From Clostridia bacterium (GTDB lineage: Bacteria > Bacillota > TC1 > UBA5767), in the NCBI GenBank assembly GCA_030625965.1, contig DAOUPV010000016.1:1-37100 (forward strand): 37,100 nt of DNA, in the 5' to 3' direction. The notes under the pieces are model-generated. The model had not been told where the DNA came from. It ran no database searches and saw nothing but the letters and a program-made list of their open reading frames with translations. Positions 1-10,821 of this stretch are shown here, one piece after another. A program made the translations under genes and the position numbers. Position 1 is the first letter of the stretch. The number at the start of each line of letters is the position of its first letter.

Positions 1-148
1 TGGGGAATGCATCTTCTGCCTCTTCTGCCACGTCATCTTCTACATCCGATTCCGCTGCTGCTTCTTCAGAACCTGCACTACAACCGGTTAATCCGATGGC
101 CAACGCCAGCACCATAACCATAAATATCATCCAAAATCCCTGCTTCAT
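1..148 (-). CDS. Lipoprotein, N-terminal part only (runs off the window)
   Basis: The visible 49 codons start at an ATG preceded by GGAGG eight bases upstream. They encode a lipoprotein signal peptide: a short positive start (MKQ), a hydrophobic stretch and the lipobox LTGC with the lipidated Cys at residue 23. A low-complexity acidic linker rich in Ala, Ser, Glu and Asp follows, typical of Gram-positive ABC-transporter substrate-binding lipoproteins. The functional domain lies outside the window, so the ligand is unknown. A solute-binding protein is the natural guess because an RpiR-type regulator and operator-like repeats lie just upstream, but that is inference. Confidence 0.8.
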   Translation of the reverse strand, partial: MKQGFWMIFMVMVLALAIGLTGCSAGSEEAAAESDVEDDVAEEAEDAFP

Positions 149-192
149 TAAACCCTCCTCCGCGGAACTAGGTTCCGCTCTTTAATTTTCAC

Positions 193-268
193 GAGAAACT
201 TTTTTTCTCATGACGATACACTTCGCCCTTTAAACCAGAAGTCCTGCCTGGTTTTGAAACTTTTTTTC
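193..268 (-). promoter_or_regulatory. Two identical GAAA-N5-TTTC sites upstream of the lipoprotein gene
   Basis: The 13-mer GAAACTTTTTTTC occurs at 195-207 and again at 256-268, with centres 61 bp apart (close to six helical turns). The first sits inside a longer inverted repeat, GAGAAA-N5-TTTCTC (193-209). Both are in the upstream region of the lipoprotein that starts at 148. A one-mismatch version, GAAACTTTTTTCC, is at 1861-1873 upstream of the RpiR-family gene. GAAA/TTTC half-sites are common in RpiR-family operators, so these may be targets of that regulator. An inverted repeat at 232-238/248-254 (AAACCAG/CTGGTTT) lies between the two copies and has no proper T-tract for a minus-strand terminator. 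Confidence 0.35.
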
Positions 269-306
269 TTTATTCTGCTTTTCTAGATATTTTTTTCCGT
301 ACTATC

Positions 307-906
307 CTACTTACGGGCTACCAGTTCCACCATCTCCGCCAATTTCAGCGCGACCTGGATTGCCGTCTTCATGCCGATCTCATCGGCTTCGGCACCTTCC
401 GCTCCCTGGTCTTTGGACCAGACCTTACCGCCATGGTAACCGAACACCTCATTGGCCACCACATTGATACCCCGGGACAACAGCAAGTTATTCATGGTGT
501 TGACCGCGATTTCCTGCCCGCCGTTACGGGTTCCACCGATTGCGATACTGGCACCCAGCATATGGCGGGTAACATCCTGGTAGACATGATGCAAGGGACG
601 CATGCGTGAAAACAGGGCCATCAGCTGGGGTGTGGGCTCCATCACATAGACTGGACTTAGCAACAGCAGGCCGTCGGCCGTCACGATGTCCTGAATCAGG
701 GAATTTCCCTCATCCTTCATGATGCACCAATCCTTCTTGCGCTTGCAGTAGTCGCACGCATTGCAGGGCTCCACTTTCTTGCCCTTGAGAGAGATCAGCT
801 GGGTCTCCATCTCTGGATACTTCTCCTTGATGCTGTCCAGCGCTTTTTGTGCGACATACTGGGTCGCCTTGTTCCGGGGACTCCCCGATACTGCAATAAT
901 CTTCAT
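307..906 (-). CDS. Iron-sulfur flavoprotein (flavodoxin-like NAD(P)H-dependent FMN reductase family)
   Basis: A 199-residue protein with the flavodoxin-like FMN-binding start: a beta strand followed by the phosphate loop SGSPR (residues 7-11). Four cysteines follow in the spacing C-x2-C-x2-C-x6-C (C48, C51, C54, C61), the compact motif that binds a 4Fe-4S cluster in iron-sulfur flavoproteins (Isf) of anaerobes. LLLLSPVYVMEPTPQLMALFSR is the usual second FMN-contacting region. Such proteins are small cytoplasmic electron carriers, in some species linked to oxygen or peroxide detoxification; the partner here is unknown. The start has GGAGG seven to eight bases upstream. It lies 39 bp after the RpiR-family gene and is probably co-transcribed with it. 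No convincing terminator follows. Confidence 0.8.
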   Translation of the reverse strand: MKIIAVSGSPRNKATQYVAQKALDSIKEKYPEMETQLISLKGKKVEPCNACDYCKRKKDWCIMKDEGNSLIQDIVTADGLLLLSPVYVMEPTPQLMALFSRMRPLHHVYQDVTRHMLGASIAIGGTRNGGQEIAVNTMNNLLLSRGINVVANEVFGYHGGKVWSKDQGAEGAEADEIGMKTAIQVALKLAEMVELVARK

Positions 907-945
907 ACTACCTCCGATTCCATCACTACTCCATTACCAATCTAT

Positions 946-1782
946 CTAATTCCAATCCTCAATAATCACTACCTTGGTCTTGTTGAGCATTTCCTCTACT
1001 TGCTGTCTGGGCATTACTTCCAGCAGCTTGTAGAATATGACATCCACGATATTCAAAAGGGAGATACGTGTTTCGCCCGTACCTGTGACATAGTTGTCCA
1101 TTTTCTGCCCCACACCGTAAAGGTGGGTCTGACCCACTTCCGCCAAGGACGAACCGATACCGCAACAGATGGTGATGACCTCAGTCCCACTCTCTTGGGC
1201 GGTCTTGGCCGCTTCCACAGTACCTCTGGCCTCCCCGGACAGATCGAAGGCGATCACCAGATCACCAGGACCTGAGACAGCTGCCTGCATCTTCTGCATA
1301 CGTCTTCCCTGATCGTAATGGCATACGATGCCCAACCGTAACATCTTCTGGTAGAAGTCGAGGATTACAGGAGCGATAGCCGAAGATCCCATCAGGAAAA
1401 TCCGCTTCGCACCACTGATGCTCCGAGCAACACCCTCTATCTTCTCGTCCTCTATCAGGTAGCGGGTATCAAAGCAAGCCTGGGCGTTGGCTCCGATGGT
1501 TTGCTGGATATAGTCCTCTTCTTCAGATTCTTCTTTTTTCGTCATGCTCTCCTGGGCCAGGTGCAGACTGAACTCTTTGAACCCCCCATAGCCCAAGCGC
1601 CGGCAGAAGCGACTAACGCTGGCCTTGCTGGTCTTGGTCTCCTTGGCTAAGGTATCAATATCGATTGAGGGGATCGTTTCGTTTTCCAGGATGTAGTCCG
1701 CAATTTTTTTCTCAGCGGGCAACAACGTCCCATAGCTGGTCTTGATCCTGAGCTGCAGTCCCAGGTCATTCTTATAATCCAT
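946..1782 (-). CDS. MurR/RpiR-family transcriptional regulator
   Basis: A cytoplasmic sugar-responsive regulator of 278 residues, normal for the family. The N-terminal RpiR helix-turn-helix spans about residues 5-80, with the recognition region TLAKETKTSKASVSRFCRRLG near 44-64. A SIS sugar-phosphate-binding domain follows from about 115 to 250 (FLMGSSAIAP loop). An in-frame ATG at 1797 exists, but the GGAGG lies inside that extension and is eight bases before the ATG at 1782, so 1782 is taken as the start. A perfect 21-bp palindrome lies 19 bp upstream of this start, suggesting autoregulation. The effector cannot be read from sequence; family members sense amino-sugar or sugar phosphates. The flavoprotein and partial lipoprotein downstream are candidate targets. 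Confidence 0.9.
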   Translation of the reverse strand: MDYKNDLGLQLRIKTSYGTLLPAEKKIADYILENETIPSIDIDTLAKETKTSKASVSRFCRRLGYGGFKEFSLHLAQESMTKKEESEEEDYIQQTIGANAQACFDTRYLIEDEKIEGVARSISGAKRIFLMGSSAIAPVILDFYQKMLRLGIVCHYDQGRRMQKMQAAVSGPGDLVIAFDLSGEARGTVEAAKTAQESGTEVITICCGIGSSLAEVGQTHLYGVGQKMDNYVTGTGETRISLLNIVDVIFYKLLEVMPRQQVEEMLNKTKVVIIEDWN

Positions 1783-1800
1783 TTTTCTTCCCTCCATATG

Positions 1801-1821
1801 GTATGGAAATTATTTCCATAC
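1801..1821 (-). promoter_or_regulatory. 21-bp palindromic operator candidate upstream of the RpiR-family gene
   Basis: The arms GTATGGAAAT (1801-1810) and ATTTCCATAC (1812-1821) are perfectly complementary around a single central base at 1811. On the minus strand the site lies directly downstream of a TACAAT-like -10 within GATACAATGAG, with TTTTCA 17 bp further upstream as a weak -35. It would therefore overlap the transcription start, the usual position for an autorepressor. A weaker related site (ATGAAA ... TTCCAT) is at about 1858-1875. Confidence 0.6.
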
Positions 1822-1875
1822 TCATTGTATCAAAGTTTCCTGTTTCTGAAAAGACTTCATGAAACTTTTTTCCAT

Positions 1876-1909
1876 AATAAAGAGGAACCCTGAAACTCAG
1901 GGTTCCTCT
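1876..1909 (-). terminator. Rho-independent terminator of the V-ATPase operon
   Basis: A perfect 13-bp stem (1881-1893 with 1897-1909, arm AGAGGAACCCTGA) has a 3-nt loop. On the minus strand it is followed by TTTATTAT, a modest U-rich tail. It starts 10 bp after the stop codon of the subunit D gene and separates the ATPase operon from the RpiR-family gene. Confidence 0.85.
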
Positions 1910-1918
1910 CCTATTCGT

Positions 1919-2596
1919 TTAAGCTTCTTTAGCGTACCGTGCCAAAACTTCTTGGCGATCCCGCTCAGCTATCATGTCTTTTACCTTCATCAGGCGGATT
2001 CTCGAGCCACGCTCGTCCTCATCCAGCTTCATTTTAATGTAGCGGATGGTATCATCCATCTGGGGTATCATGACATATTCCAGGGCGTTTACACGCCGTC
2101 TGGTCTTCTCGATCTCATCGGCCAGCAATTGGCAGGATTTCTCTTTTTCCGCCAGATCCAGCATGGCCGGCAAAATGCCTGACAGATTCTGAATCGCGCT
2201 GTCCAACTGTTCGGAGGTGCTGGAAAAGCTGTAGGGATACGGTGAAACGTCTGCATCGTACACTTCTCGGTATTGAATAACCGGGCAATAGACACTCATG
2301 ACGTTTTTCTTACCTACTTCAAGCTCTACGCTTCTGGTGGGAATCATAATGGCTTCCTCCAGCTTCTGCTCCGGGGTTACCGCCCGAGTAAGCACGAAGC
2401 TTTGAAGTGCCGCCGTGATCTTTACTTCCACCTGCTCTCTAAGAGCTCTGTTCTCCCTAACCAGCTCCAGAAACTGACGTACCATTTCGTCCCGCTTGTC
2501 CTTCAAGAGTTTGTGTCCCCTGCGGGCCACCTTTACTCTGGCTTTCAAGCGCGTCAGCTCCATTCTAGTTGGACTTACATTCAACCTTTGAGCCAT
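1919..2596 (-). CDS. ntpD: V-type ATP synthase subunit D
   Basis: Subunit D forms the central rotor shaft of the V1 part and couples ATP hydrolysis in the A3B3 head to rotation of the membrane ring. The 225-residue protein begins with the family signature LNVSPTRMELTRLKARVKVARRGHKLLK and consists mainly of long N- and C-terminal helices predicted to form an antiparallel coiled coil, with a short variable middle. It is the last gene of the operon, three bases after the subunit B stop codon, with GGAGATG just upstream of the ATG. A hairpin terminator follows immediately. Confidence 0.96.
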   Translation of the reverse strand: MAQRLNVSPTRMELTRLKARVKVARRGHKLLKDKRDEMVRQFLELVRENRALREQVEVKITAALQSFVLTRAVTPEQKLEEAIMIPTRSVELEVGKKNVMSVYCPVIQYREVYDADVSPYPYSFSSTSEQLDSAIQNLSGILPAMLDLAEKEKSCQLLADEIEKTRRRVNALEYVMIPQMDDTIRYIKMKLDEDERGSRIRLMKVKDMIAERDRQEVLARYAKEA

Positions 2597-2599
2597 AGG

Positions 2600-3991
2600 T
2601 TACTCATCTCCTTTACCGACCAATGAAGGCAGATATTTCTCGATGTATTCCTCGCGGATCCTTTTCAGCTCGCTCTTAGGCAGAATGTCCAACAGTTCCC
2701 AGCCCAGGGCCAGGGTGTCCTCGATGCTGCGGTTGGTCTCATACCCTTGAGACACGTAGCGAGTTTCGAACTCATCAGCGAATTTGGCGAACTTCTTGTC
2801 GGTATCCGACAATGCGCCTTCACCCAAGATTACCGCCAATTCTTTGGCTTCTTTACCACGGGCATAAGCAGCAAACAGCTGGTTCATGGTATCCGCATGG
2901 TCTTCTCTGGTCTTGTCTTTACCAATACCCTTGTCTTTCAGACGGGACAAAGACGGCAGTACGTTGATGGGCGGTTCAATGCCCGAACGGTGCAAGTCTC
3001 TGGAAAGAATAATCTGACCCTCTGTGATGTATCCCGTCAAGTCAGGGATGGGGTGGGTCTTATCGTCCTCTGGCATGGTCAGAATGGGAATCTGGGTGAT
3101 AGAACCCGAGTTGCCCTTGATTCTGCCGGCACGTTCGTACATGCTCGCCAAGTCAGTATACAGGTATCCCGGATAACCACGACGGCCTGGTACTTCTTTT
3201 CTGGCGGCAGACACTTCACGCAGAGCCTCTGCGTAGTTGGTGATGTCCGTCAGGATAACTAGTACGTGCATGCCCTTTTCGTAGGCCAGATACTCGGCCG
3301 CGGTCAGAGCCATACGCGGTGTCGCAATACGCTCAATGGCCGGGTCGTTGGCCAGGTTCATGAAAAGAACGGTACGTTCGATGGCGCCGGTTTTACGGAA
3401 GTCGGAGATGAAGAATTCCGCCTCCTCGTAGGTGATACCGATAGCACCAAATACTACTGCAAATTTACTATCGGAACCAAGGACCTTCGCCTGACGGGCA
3501 ATCTGCGCTGCCAGTTGTGAGTGGGGCAGTCCACTTCCGGAGAATATCGGAAGTTTCTGTCCACGTACCAAGGTGTTCAGTCCATCAATGGCTGAAATAC
3601 CAGTCTGAATAAACTCAGAAGGGTAGTCGCGGGACGCTGGATTCAGCGGCTCACCATTGATGTCTCGTCTGGCTTCCGCGATGATATCCGGTCCGCCATC
3701 AATGGGCGTACCCAGACCGGAAAAGACCCGACCTAGCATATCTTCAGACACAGCCAGCTCGATACCATGTCCCAGGAAACGGCATTTGGAACTGGAAATC
3801 TGCAGTCCCTGGGATCCCTCGAACAGCTGAACCATGGCTCTGTCTTCGTTTACTTCCAATACTCTACCCTGACGGATCTCGCCGTTTTTCTGCTCGATCT
3901 CCACCAGCTCGTAGTATTTGACGCCTTCTACACCTTCTACCAGCATCAAGGGGCCTACGACTTCTTTAATTGATTTATACTCTTTAAGCAT
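2600..3991 (-). CDS. ntpB: V-type ATP synthase subunit B (non-catalytic)
   Basis: The regulatory, non-catalytic subunit of the A3B3 hexamer, 463 residues as usual. It has the beta-barrel start ([24 protein letters not shown]) and the nucleotide-binding fold, with [18 protein letters not shown] where subunit A has its P-loop. The lack of a GKT Walker motif marks it as B rather than [24 protein letters not shown] and the conserved C-terminal helices are present. Its ATG overlaps the end of the subunit A gene by 8 bp, implying translational coupling and fixed A:B stoichiometry. Confidence 0.97.
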   Translation of the reverse strand: MLKEYKSIKEVVGPLMLVEGVEGVKYYELVEIEQKNGEIRQGRVLEVNEDRAMVQLFEGSQGLQISSSKCRFLGHGIELAVSEDMLGRVFSGLGTPIDGGPDIIAEARRDINGEPLNPASRDYPSEFIQTGISAIDGLNTLVRGQKLPIFSGSGLPHSQLAAQIARQAKVLGSDSKFAVVFGAIGITYEEAEFFISDFRKTGAIERTVLFMNLANDPAIERIATPRMALTAAEYLAYEKGMHVLVILTDITNYAEALREVSAARKEVPGRRGYPGYLYTDLASMYERAGRIKGNSGSITQIPILTMPEDDKTHPIPDLTGYITEGQIILSRDLHRSGIEPPINVLPSLSRLKDKGIGKDKTREDHADTMNQLFAAYARGKEAKELAVILGEGALSDTDKKFAKFADEFETRYVSQGYETNRSIEDTLALGWELLDILPKSELKRIREEYIEKYLPSLVGKGDE

Positions 3992-5756
3992 ACGGCAGAT
4001 CCCCCTTCGGAATTTGTTCTGATACCTGATCCTTGATTTCCTGTATCAGTTCATCAAGCTCAGCCATCCGCTCCTCACTCACGTACTTGGCACGACCGAT
4101 TTTCTCGCGTACCGGTACCTTGAGCAGGTCCTCGAATTCAGCACCTTCTCTGAAGGCAGCTTGCGCTTCGTTGTGGAAGGTCAGGATCAGATTCATCATT
4201 TTATATTGTTTTTCCAAACTGGTGAAGGTATCCACCTCATGGAATGCATTTTGGTGCAAGTAATCCTCACGGATGGAGCGGGCGGTTTCCATGACCAGAC
4301 GGTCCTCCAAGGAAAGTGCATCCACACCAACCAGACGTACAATCTCTTCAAGTTCCGCTTCCTTCTGCAACAGACCCATAGCTTCACGCCTCAGATCATT
4401 CCAGTTTTCTTCTGTTGCATCTCCCATCGCCTTGGACAAACGGTCGGTATACAGCGAGTAACTGTTCAGCCAGTTGATGGCTGGGAAGTGTCTTCTGTAA
4501 GCCAATGCTGCATCCAAGCCCCAGAACACCTTGACGATTCTGAGAGTACCCTGGGATACTGGCTCGGAGATGTCACCACCTGGAGGAGATACAGCGCCAA
4601 TGGCCGTAATGGCCGCTTCACGTTCATCCGATCCCAAACATAGCACACGTCCTGCACGCTCATAGAACTCAGCCAGACGGGAGGACAGATAGGCAGGGTA
4701 GCCTTCCTCACCAGGCATCTCTTCCAAACGACCTGACATCTCACGCAACGCTTCCGCCCAACGTGAAGTGGAGTCAGCCATGATGGCTACAGAATAGCCC
4801 ATGTCGCGGAAATACTCCGCGATGGTGATTCCGGTATAGATGGAAGCCTCACGGGCTGCTACCGGCATGTCAGACGTGTTGGCGATGAGCACAGTACGTT
4901 TCATCAAGGCTTCGCCTGTCTTGGGATCCTTAAGTTCCGGGAATTCCATCAGAACGTCTGTCATCTCGTTGCCCCGCTCGCCACAGCCTACGTAGACGAT
5001 GATGTCCGCATCAGCCCATTTGGCCAGCTGGTGCTGTACTACCGTCTTTCCTGATCCGAAGGGACCTGGAACCGCTGCAGTTCCACCTTTGGATATGGGG
5101 AAGAAGGTATCGATAACACGTTGTCCGGTTACCATCGGCACTTCGGGAGAAAGTTTAGTCTTGTACTTTCGACCGATACGCACGGGAGTCTTCTGACGCA
5201 TAATCACGTCCTTGATTTCTCCGTCATCGGTTTTCACCCGACAAACCGTTTCGATTACCGTGAAATCTCCTTCGAAGATTTCCTCAATGGTACCTTCGGT
5301 GCCTACAGGAACCATGATGCGGTGCTCAACAACAGGTGTCTCCTGGACGGTACCGATGATGTCGCCCGGCACTACCGCGTCACCTTTTTGTTTAACAGGC
5401 TTGAAAGCCCATTTTTTTTCTGTGTTCAGGGAGCTTACTTCTACACCACGAGTGATGCGGTCTCCCACCTTTGCGCGAATTTCAGTCAGGGGTCTTTGGA
5501 TGCCGTCGTAAATGGCTTCAATCAGTCCCGGTCCCAGCTCAACACTGAGCGGTTCTCCTGTTGATTCTACCATTTCTCCGGGTCCCAACCCAGCAGTTTC
5601 TTCATATACCTGAATCGATGCTTTGTCCCCACGCATTTCGATGATTTCACCAATCAATCGCTTTTCACTTACACGAACTACGTCGTACATCTTTGCATCG
5701 GCCATCCCGCTGGCTACAACCAACGGTCCTGATACTTTTTCTATCCTACCTTGCAA
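3984..5756 (-). CDS. ntpA: V-type ATP synthase catalytic subunit A
   Basis: The catalytic ATP-hydrolysing or ATP-synthesising subunit, 590 residues. The Walker A loop GPFGSGKT is at 231-238. The roughly 90-residue non-homologous insertion typical of V/A-type A subunits precedes it, including the conserved [10 protein letters not shown] near 158-167. [27 protein letters not shown], the catalytic-domain signature, is present. The start codon reads TTG, with GAGG eight bases upstream; no better in-frame start exists nearby. It lies 26 bp after subunit F and overlaps subunit B by 8 bp. Confidence 0.97.
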   Translation of the reverse strand: MQGRIEKVSGPLVVASGMADAKMYDVVRVSEKRLIGEIIEMRGDKASIQVYEETAGLGPGEMVESTGEPLSVELGPGLIEAIYDGIQRPLTEIRAKVGDRITRGVEVSSLNTEKKWAFKPVKQKGDAVVPGDIIGTVQETPVVEHRIMVPVGTEGTIEEIFEGDFTVIETVCRVKTDDGEIKDVIMRQKTPVRIGRKYKTKLSPEVPMVTGQRVIDTFFPISKGGTAAVPGPFGSGKTVVQHQLAKWADADIIVYVGCGERGNEMTDVLMEFPELKDPKTGEALMKRTVLIANTSDMPVAAREASIYTGITIAEYFRDMGYSVAIMADSTSRWAEALREMSGRLEEMPGEEGYPAYLSSRLAEFYERAGRVLCLGSDEREAAITAIGAVSPPGGDISEPVSQGTLRIVKVFWGLDAALAYRRHFPAINWLNSYSLYTDRLSKAMGDATEENWNDLRREAMGLLQKEAELEEIVRLVGVDALSLEDRLVMETARSIREDYLHQNAFHEVDTFTSLEKQYKMMNLILTFHNEAQAAFREGAEFEDLLKVPVREKIGRAKYVSEERMAELDELIQEIKDQVSEQIPKGDLPYA

Positions 5757-5782
5757 GGGGCGTTCCTCTCTTTCTGACAGAT

Positions 5783-6103
5783 TTAATCTTCCTTAAACAG
5801 AATATCTGTACCAATGGCCTTTTCAACGCTTTCCTTGATTGCCATCATACCGATGCCGGTCGAGCCTTTGGCTCCCGGAATCAGGATAATGGCAGGAAAA
5901 GGCCTGCTTGTATATTTGTCGATGGTCTCCTTGGCTTTCATAGCTGTTTCCTCGGTAATAAAAATCACCGCGTAGTCATTTCTGGCCAAGGTATTGAGTG
6001 TCCTGGAGATTTCTTCCTCTTCGTAGGCTGCGAAAACGTCAAGTCCTAAGGACTTGAAACCCAAAATGGCATCGCGCTCCCCTACTACTCCGATCTTATA
6101 CAT
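5783..6103 (-). CDS. ntpG: V-type ATP synthase subunit F
   Basis: A small central-stalk subunit that binds subunit D and modulates ATPase activity. The protein starts [16 protein letters not shown], the family start, and keeps the Rossmann-like features [11 protein letters not shown] and [20 protein letters not shown] three codons upstream (6112) is an alternative start and has AAGGA at a reasonable distance. The ATG at 6103 fits homologues better, giving 106 residues. It overlaps the 3' end of the subunit C gene. In Enterococcus nomenclature this protein is NtpG; in the general scheme it is subunit F. Confidence 0.92.
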   Translation of the reverse strand: MYKIGVVGERDAILGFKSLGLDVFAAYEEEEISRTLNTLARNDYAVIFITEETAMKAKETIDKYTSRPFPAIILIPGAKGSTGIGMMAIKESVEKAIGTDILFKED

Positions 6104-7103
6104 AACACTCACGCAACCTTTCCTTGATAACTTCTTTTGCCAATCCGTTCAGTTTGCCTACCATGATGACGCGTACGGCTTTGGCTTCGTATTCCTTGGC
6201 GAGCAGATAACCGAGTACCGGTTCTATGCCCGCATAGTTGTTCTTGGACAGACGCTTGATTTCAGACAACATCGTATTCTGCACATTCTTTTCCAGGATG
6301 CTCAGATTGCTGCCGTCCCGATACAGGGCCAGACCTTCCACGAACAGGTCGCGGTATTCCGTACCACTTAGGGTGTCCAGCAGCAGATCCATGTTCTCGT
6401 CGATACCCTTCCAGAAGGCCCGTTCGCCAATGCTTCCACCGGGGATGAAGACTCCGGAGAAATACTGCGAACTGAATCCCGCCTTATGGGTCCGGAAGAA
6501 GGACATGATATTGATCCAATCGATTTCCCTGATGTAATACGCAAGAATGGTCGGTTCCTTCTCTTTCTTAGCGACTCGCAGTATCTCTGCATACATCGCC
6601 CGGTCGAGAATTACGTCCATCTTCTGGGGATCGACTTTCTCATCCATCCCTATGCGCACCTCGTCGATGGCCTCCTGCAGATACGCCGGCAATGCGGCGA
6701 AATCGTCATCCTTGAAGGCTGCGTTGAAGGTGTCCATATCCACGGTTCCGAATGTAGACAGAAACTCCGGGAATTCTCGATTAAGTGTTTTGGCTTTAAG
6801 CATCACTTTGACATTGTTGACGTCGTGGTGCATGAAAAACAAGTTGCTAACCGCCAGGTTGGGGGAAATCTTCTCAAGCAATTCCTTCAGAGATTTCATC
6901 TCAGCCTTCAGAACTTTCTCATATTCCCAAGGACCCTTCAATTCGGATAATACGGCACCATAGTCACCGCTTTCACCCAATATTTTCAGTGCGTCCCCGG
7001 CAGAAGCAGCCTCTACCATTCGCTCAAATTTCATTCTGTCCATTAAATTGGTCTCTAGCGCGTGTATTCTGGCCACGCTATAGGTGTTGCTAGGTTGAGC
7101 CAT
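6096..7103 (-). CDS. ntpC: V-type ATP synthase subunit C
   Basis: Subunit C is the d-type adaptor socket between the K ring and the D/F central shaft. The 335-residue product starts MAQPSNTYSVARIHALETNLM and is all-helical, with the repeated three-lobed pattern of the V-ATPase subunit C/d family. An ATG six bases upstream (7109) sits against the ribosome binding site (AGAGG) and is an unlikely start; the second ATG has correct spacing. The gene lies 24 bp after subunit E and overlaps subunit F, in the standard E-C-F order. Confidence 0.93.
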   Translation of the reverse strand: MAQPSNTYSVARIHALETNLMDRMKFERMVEAASAGDALKILGESGDYGAVLSELKGPWEYEKVLKAEMKSLKELLEKISPNLAVSNLFFMHHDVNNVKVMLKAKTLNREFPEFLSTFGTVDMDTFNAAFKDDDFAALPAYLQEAIDEVRIGMDEKVDPQKMDVILDRAMYAEILRVAKKEKEPTILAYYIREIDWINIMSFFRTHKAGFSSQYFSGVFIPGGSIGERAFWKGIDENMDLLLDTLSGTEYRDLFVEGLALYRDGSNLSILEKNVQNTMLSEIKRLSKNNYAGIEPVLGYLLAKEYEAKAVRVIMVGKLNGLAKEVIKERLRECYV

Positions 7104-7127
7104 GGGCATACCTCTCTTTCTAAAAAT

Positions 7128-7730
7128 CTAACTGAATAGGATGCCAGCGACTTCCGCTTCCAACTTCTTGCGCACAGTCTTTACCAAAGCATCCAGATTG
7201 CAGTTGATCTCAGAGAGTTCTCCCTCCAGAACAAAGCCCTTGGCGAACTCACCAGCCTTGTCAGCTAGAGTCAGTTTACCGGCTTTTCCCTGTTCCTCAA
7301 GTTTCGCGTTGACTTCTTTCAGAAATGACTCGTCCACCAGGCCTCGGTCTCCCTCGGACACCAGAACTGTCTCTTCTCCTGTTTCCGCATAAGCGAGCAT
7401 CAGGTCAGACAGCCACTGGCTGTATCTAGCTTTGTCCATTTCTTCAAAAGCTTCAACGACATTGGAGAATGCCACGTCAATGGTCTCTTGTTTGGCCGCA
7501 AGTCGCATTTTGCGCTCATCCAAAGAAGCGCCTGTGAGCATACGCCCCTTCTTCTTGCCAGCTTCTTCCGAATTATATTTTCGACGCGACGCAAGCTCTT
7601 TTTCCAGCTCACGTTTCTTGGCGGCTACTTTTTCTTCGGCACGTTCTTTGGCCAGTTGGATTTGCTTCTGCGCTTCAGCCCTAGCATCACGTAAGATTTC
7701 ACTTTTTATTGCTTTCAGGCTATTACTCAT
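7128..7730 (-). CDS. ntpE: V-type ATP synthase subunit E
   Basis: A peripheral-stalk subunit that pairs with G/H to hold the A3B3 head stationary. The 200-residue protein has a long charged N-terminal helix (about residues 5-75, rich in Glu, Lys, Ala and Arg: AQKQIQLAKERAEEKVAAKK) predicted to form a coiled coil with its partner. A globular C-terminal domain follows, with GEFAKGFVLEGELSEINCNLD, the usual E-subunit ending. The start is preceded by AAGGG. It follows the K gene by 11 bp. Confidence 0.93.
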   Translation of the reverse strand: MSNSLKAIKSEILRDARAEAQKQIQLAKERAEEKVAAKKRELEKELASRRKYNSEEAGKKKGRMLTGASLDERKMRLAAKQETIDVAFSNVVEAFEEMDKARYSQWLSDLMLAYAETGEETVLVSEGDRGLVDESFLKEVNAKLEEQGKAGKLTLADKAGEFAKGFVLEGELSEINCNLDALVKTVRKKLEAEVAGILFS

Positions 7731-7741
7731 TATATTTTCCC

Positions 7742-10124
<2,383 letters not shown>

Positions 10125-10125
10125 A

Positions 10126-10452
10126 TCAATGATGGCCAAGCGAATTCACAATCCTTTCCACGACCAGGTTGGTAGCCTGATCCAGATTTTGTTCTCCCGT
10201 CTTTCTAATGTCCTTGCATACGTTCTCGTTTTCCGCCTTAGATGATTCGATTGCCGTTTCTGCTTCCTTTTCGGCTAGCGAATCTTTCTGTCTGGCGTCG
10301 AGTTGTCCCTGTTCTGTGAAATCCAGCGTCATCGTAGCGATTTCTTCATCCGCTTTACGCATCAATTCTCTGGCTTCTTCACCAGCTTGCTTGATTATCT
10401 CTTCTGCTTCAGCTTCCGCTTGATGGATGGATTTCATCATTTCAAGAGCCAA
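10126..10452 (-). CDS. V-type ATP synthase subunit G/H (peripheral stalk)
   Basis: The first gene of the ATPase operon. It encodes 108 residues forming nearly one continuous charged helix rich in Glu, Ala, Lys and Gln (IHQAEAEAEEIIKQAGEEAR), as expected for the peripheral-stalk partner of subunit E. Sequence conservation in this family is weak, so the call rests on composition, length and its place before subunit I (ntpF in Enterococcus). The start is TTG, supported by AGAGGTGA six bases upstream; an ATG four codons later is the alternative. Confidence 0.85.
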   Translation of the reverse strand: MALEMMKSIHQAEAEAEEIIKQAGEEARELMRKADEEIATMTLDFTEQGQLDARQKDSLAEKEAETAIESSKAENENVCKDIRKTGEQNLDQATNLVVERIVNSLGHH

Positions 10453-10514
10453 TCGGAATCACCTCTTTTCCTATACAAATTGTAGGCACACTTAATGCCC
10501 ATATGAAAAATGAT

Positions 10515-10543
10515 ATCATATTGACCATTTAATTCAATAGCAA
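10515..10543 (-). promoter_or_regulatory. Sigma-A type promoter of the V-ATPase operon
   Basis: On the minus strand TTGCTA (10538-10543) and TATGAT (10515-10520) are separated by exactly 17 bp. The -10 matches consensus in five of six positions and the -35 in four. The site is about 60 bp upstream of the first ATPase gene and downstream of the rpsI terminator, so the operon has its own promoter. Confidence 0.6.
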
Positions 10544-10784
10544 AGCTTCCAAAGAATAGGGGTTTCGTTGTGTAGTTTTTAACAATCGCCACAAAGCCTG
10601 CGCCGGTCTGACTCATTTGCAGCCCCTAACCGCAAGCCTGTAGTCATGCAGACAGAGGGATGAAAGGTCTCACATAGTGCATTAATTCACTATCAGACCA
10701 ATATATCCATCATTTCACAGTCTGACTTCTTGCATGTCTGACTCATTCCTGCGCACCGCGACCCTGTTCACGTTTTGAATAGGT
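10544..10784. other. Gene-free spacer between rpsI and the V-ATPase promoter, with short repeats
   Basis: The full gene-free gap is 10453-10821. Apart from the promoter and terminator at its ends, no convincing open frame was seen. GTCTGACTCATT is repeated exactly at 10606-10617 and 10736-10747, with a partial copy (AGTCTGACTTCTTGC) at about 10719 and an inverted relative (ATCAGACC) at about 10692. CCTGCGC occurs beside both full copies. The function is unknown. Confidence 0.4.
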
Positions 10785-10815
10785 AAAAAAAAAGACCCGG
10801 GAAATTTTCCCGGGT
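10785..10815 (-). terminator. Rho-independent terminator after rpsI
   Basis: A GC-rich stem (ACCCGGGA at 10795-10802 with TCCCGGGT at 10808-10815) is followed on the minus strand by nine consecutive T residues after one C (the A-tract 10785-10793 on the plus strand). It begins about 6 bp after the rpsI stop codon. Confidence 0.93.
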
Positions 10816-10821
10816 TCATTT

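Noticed and set aside
232-254. Hairpin AAACCAG/CTGGTTT as terminator of the flavoprotein gene
   Set aside because: On the minus strand no T-tract follows; the nearby T-run is on the other side and belongs to the repeated GAAACTTTTTTTC motif.
847-1275. Plus-strand open frame of 142 codons
   Set aside because: It overlaps the flavoprotein and RpiR-family genes on the opposite strand, with no start signal or recognisable motif.
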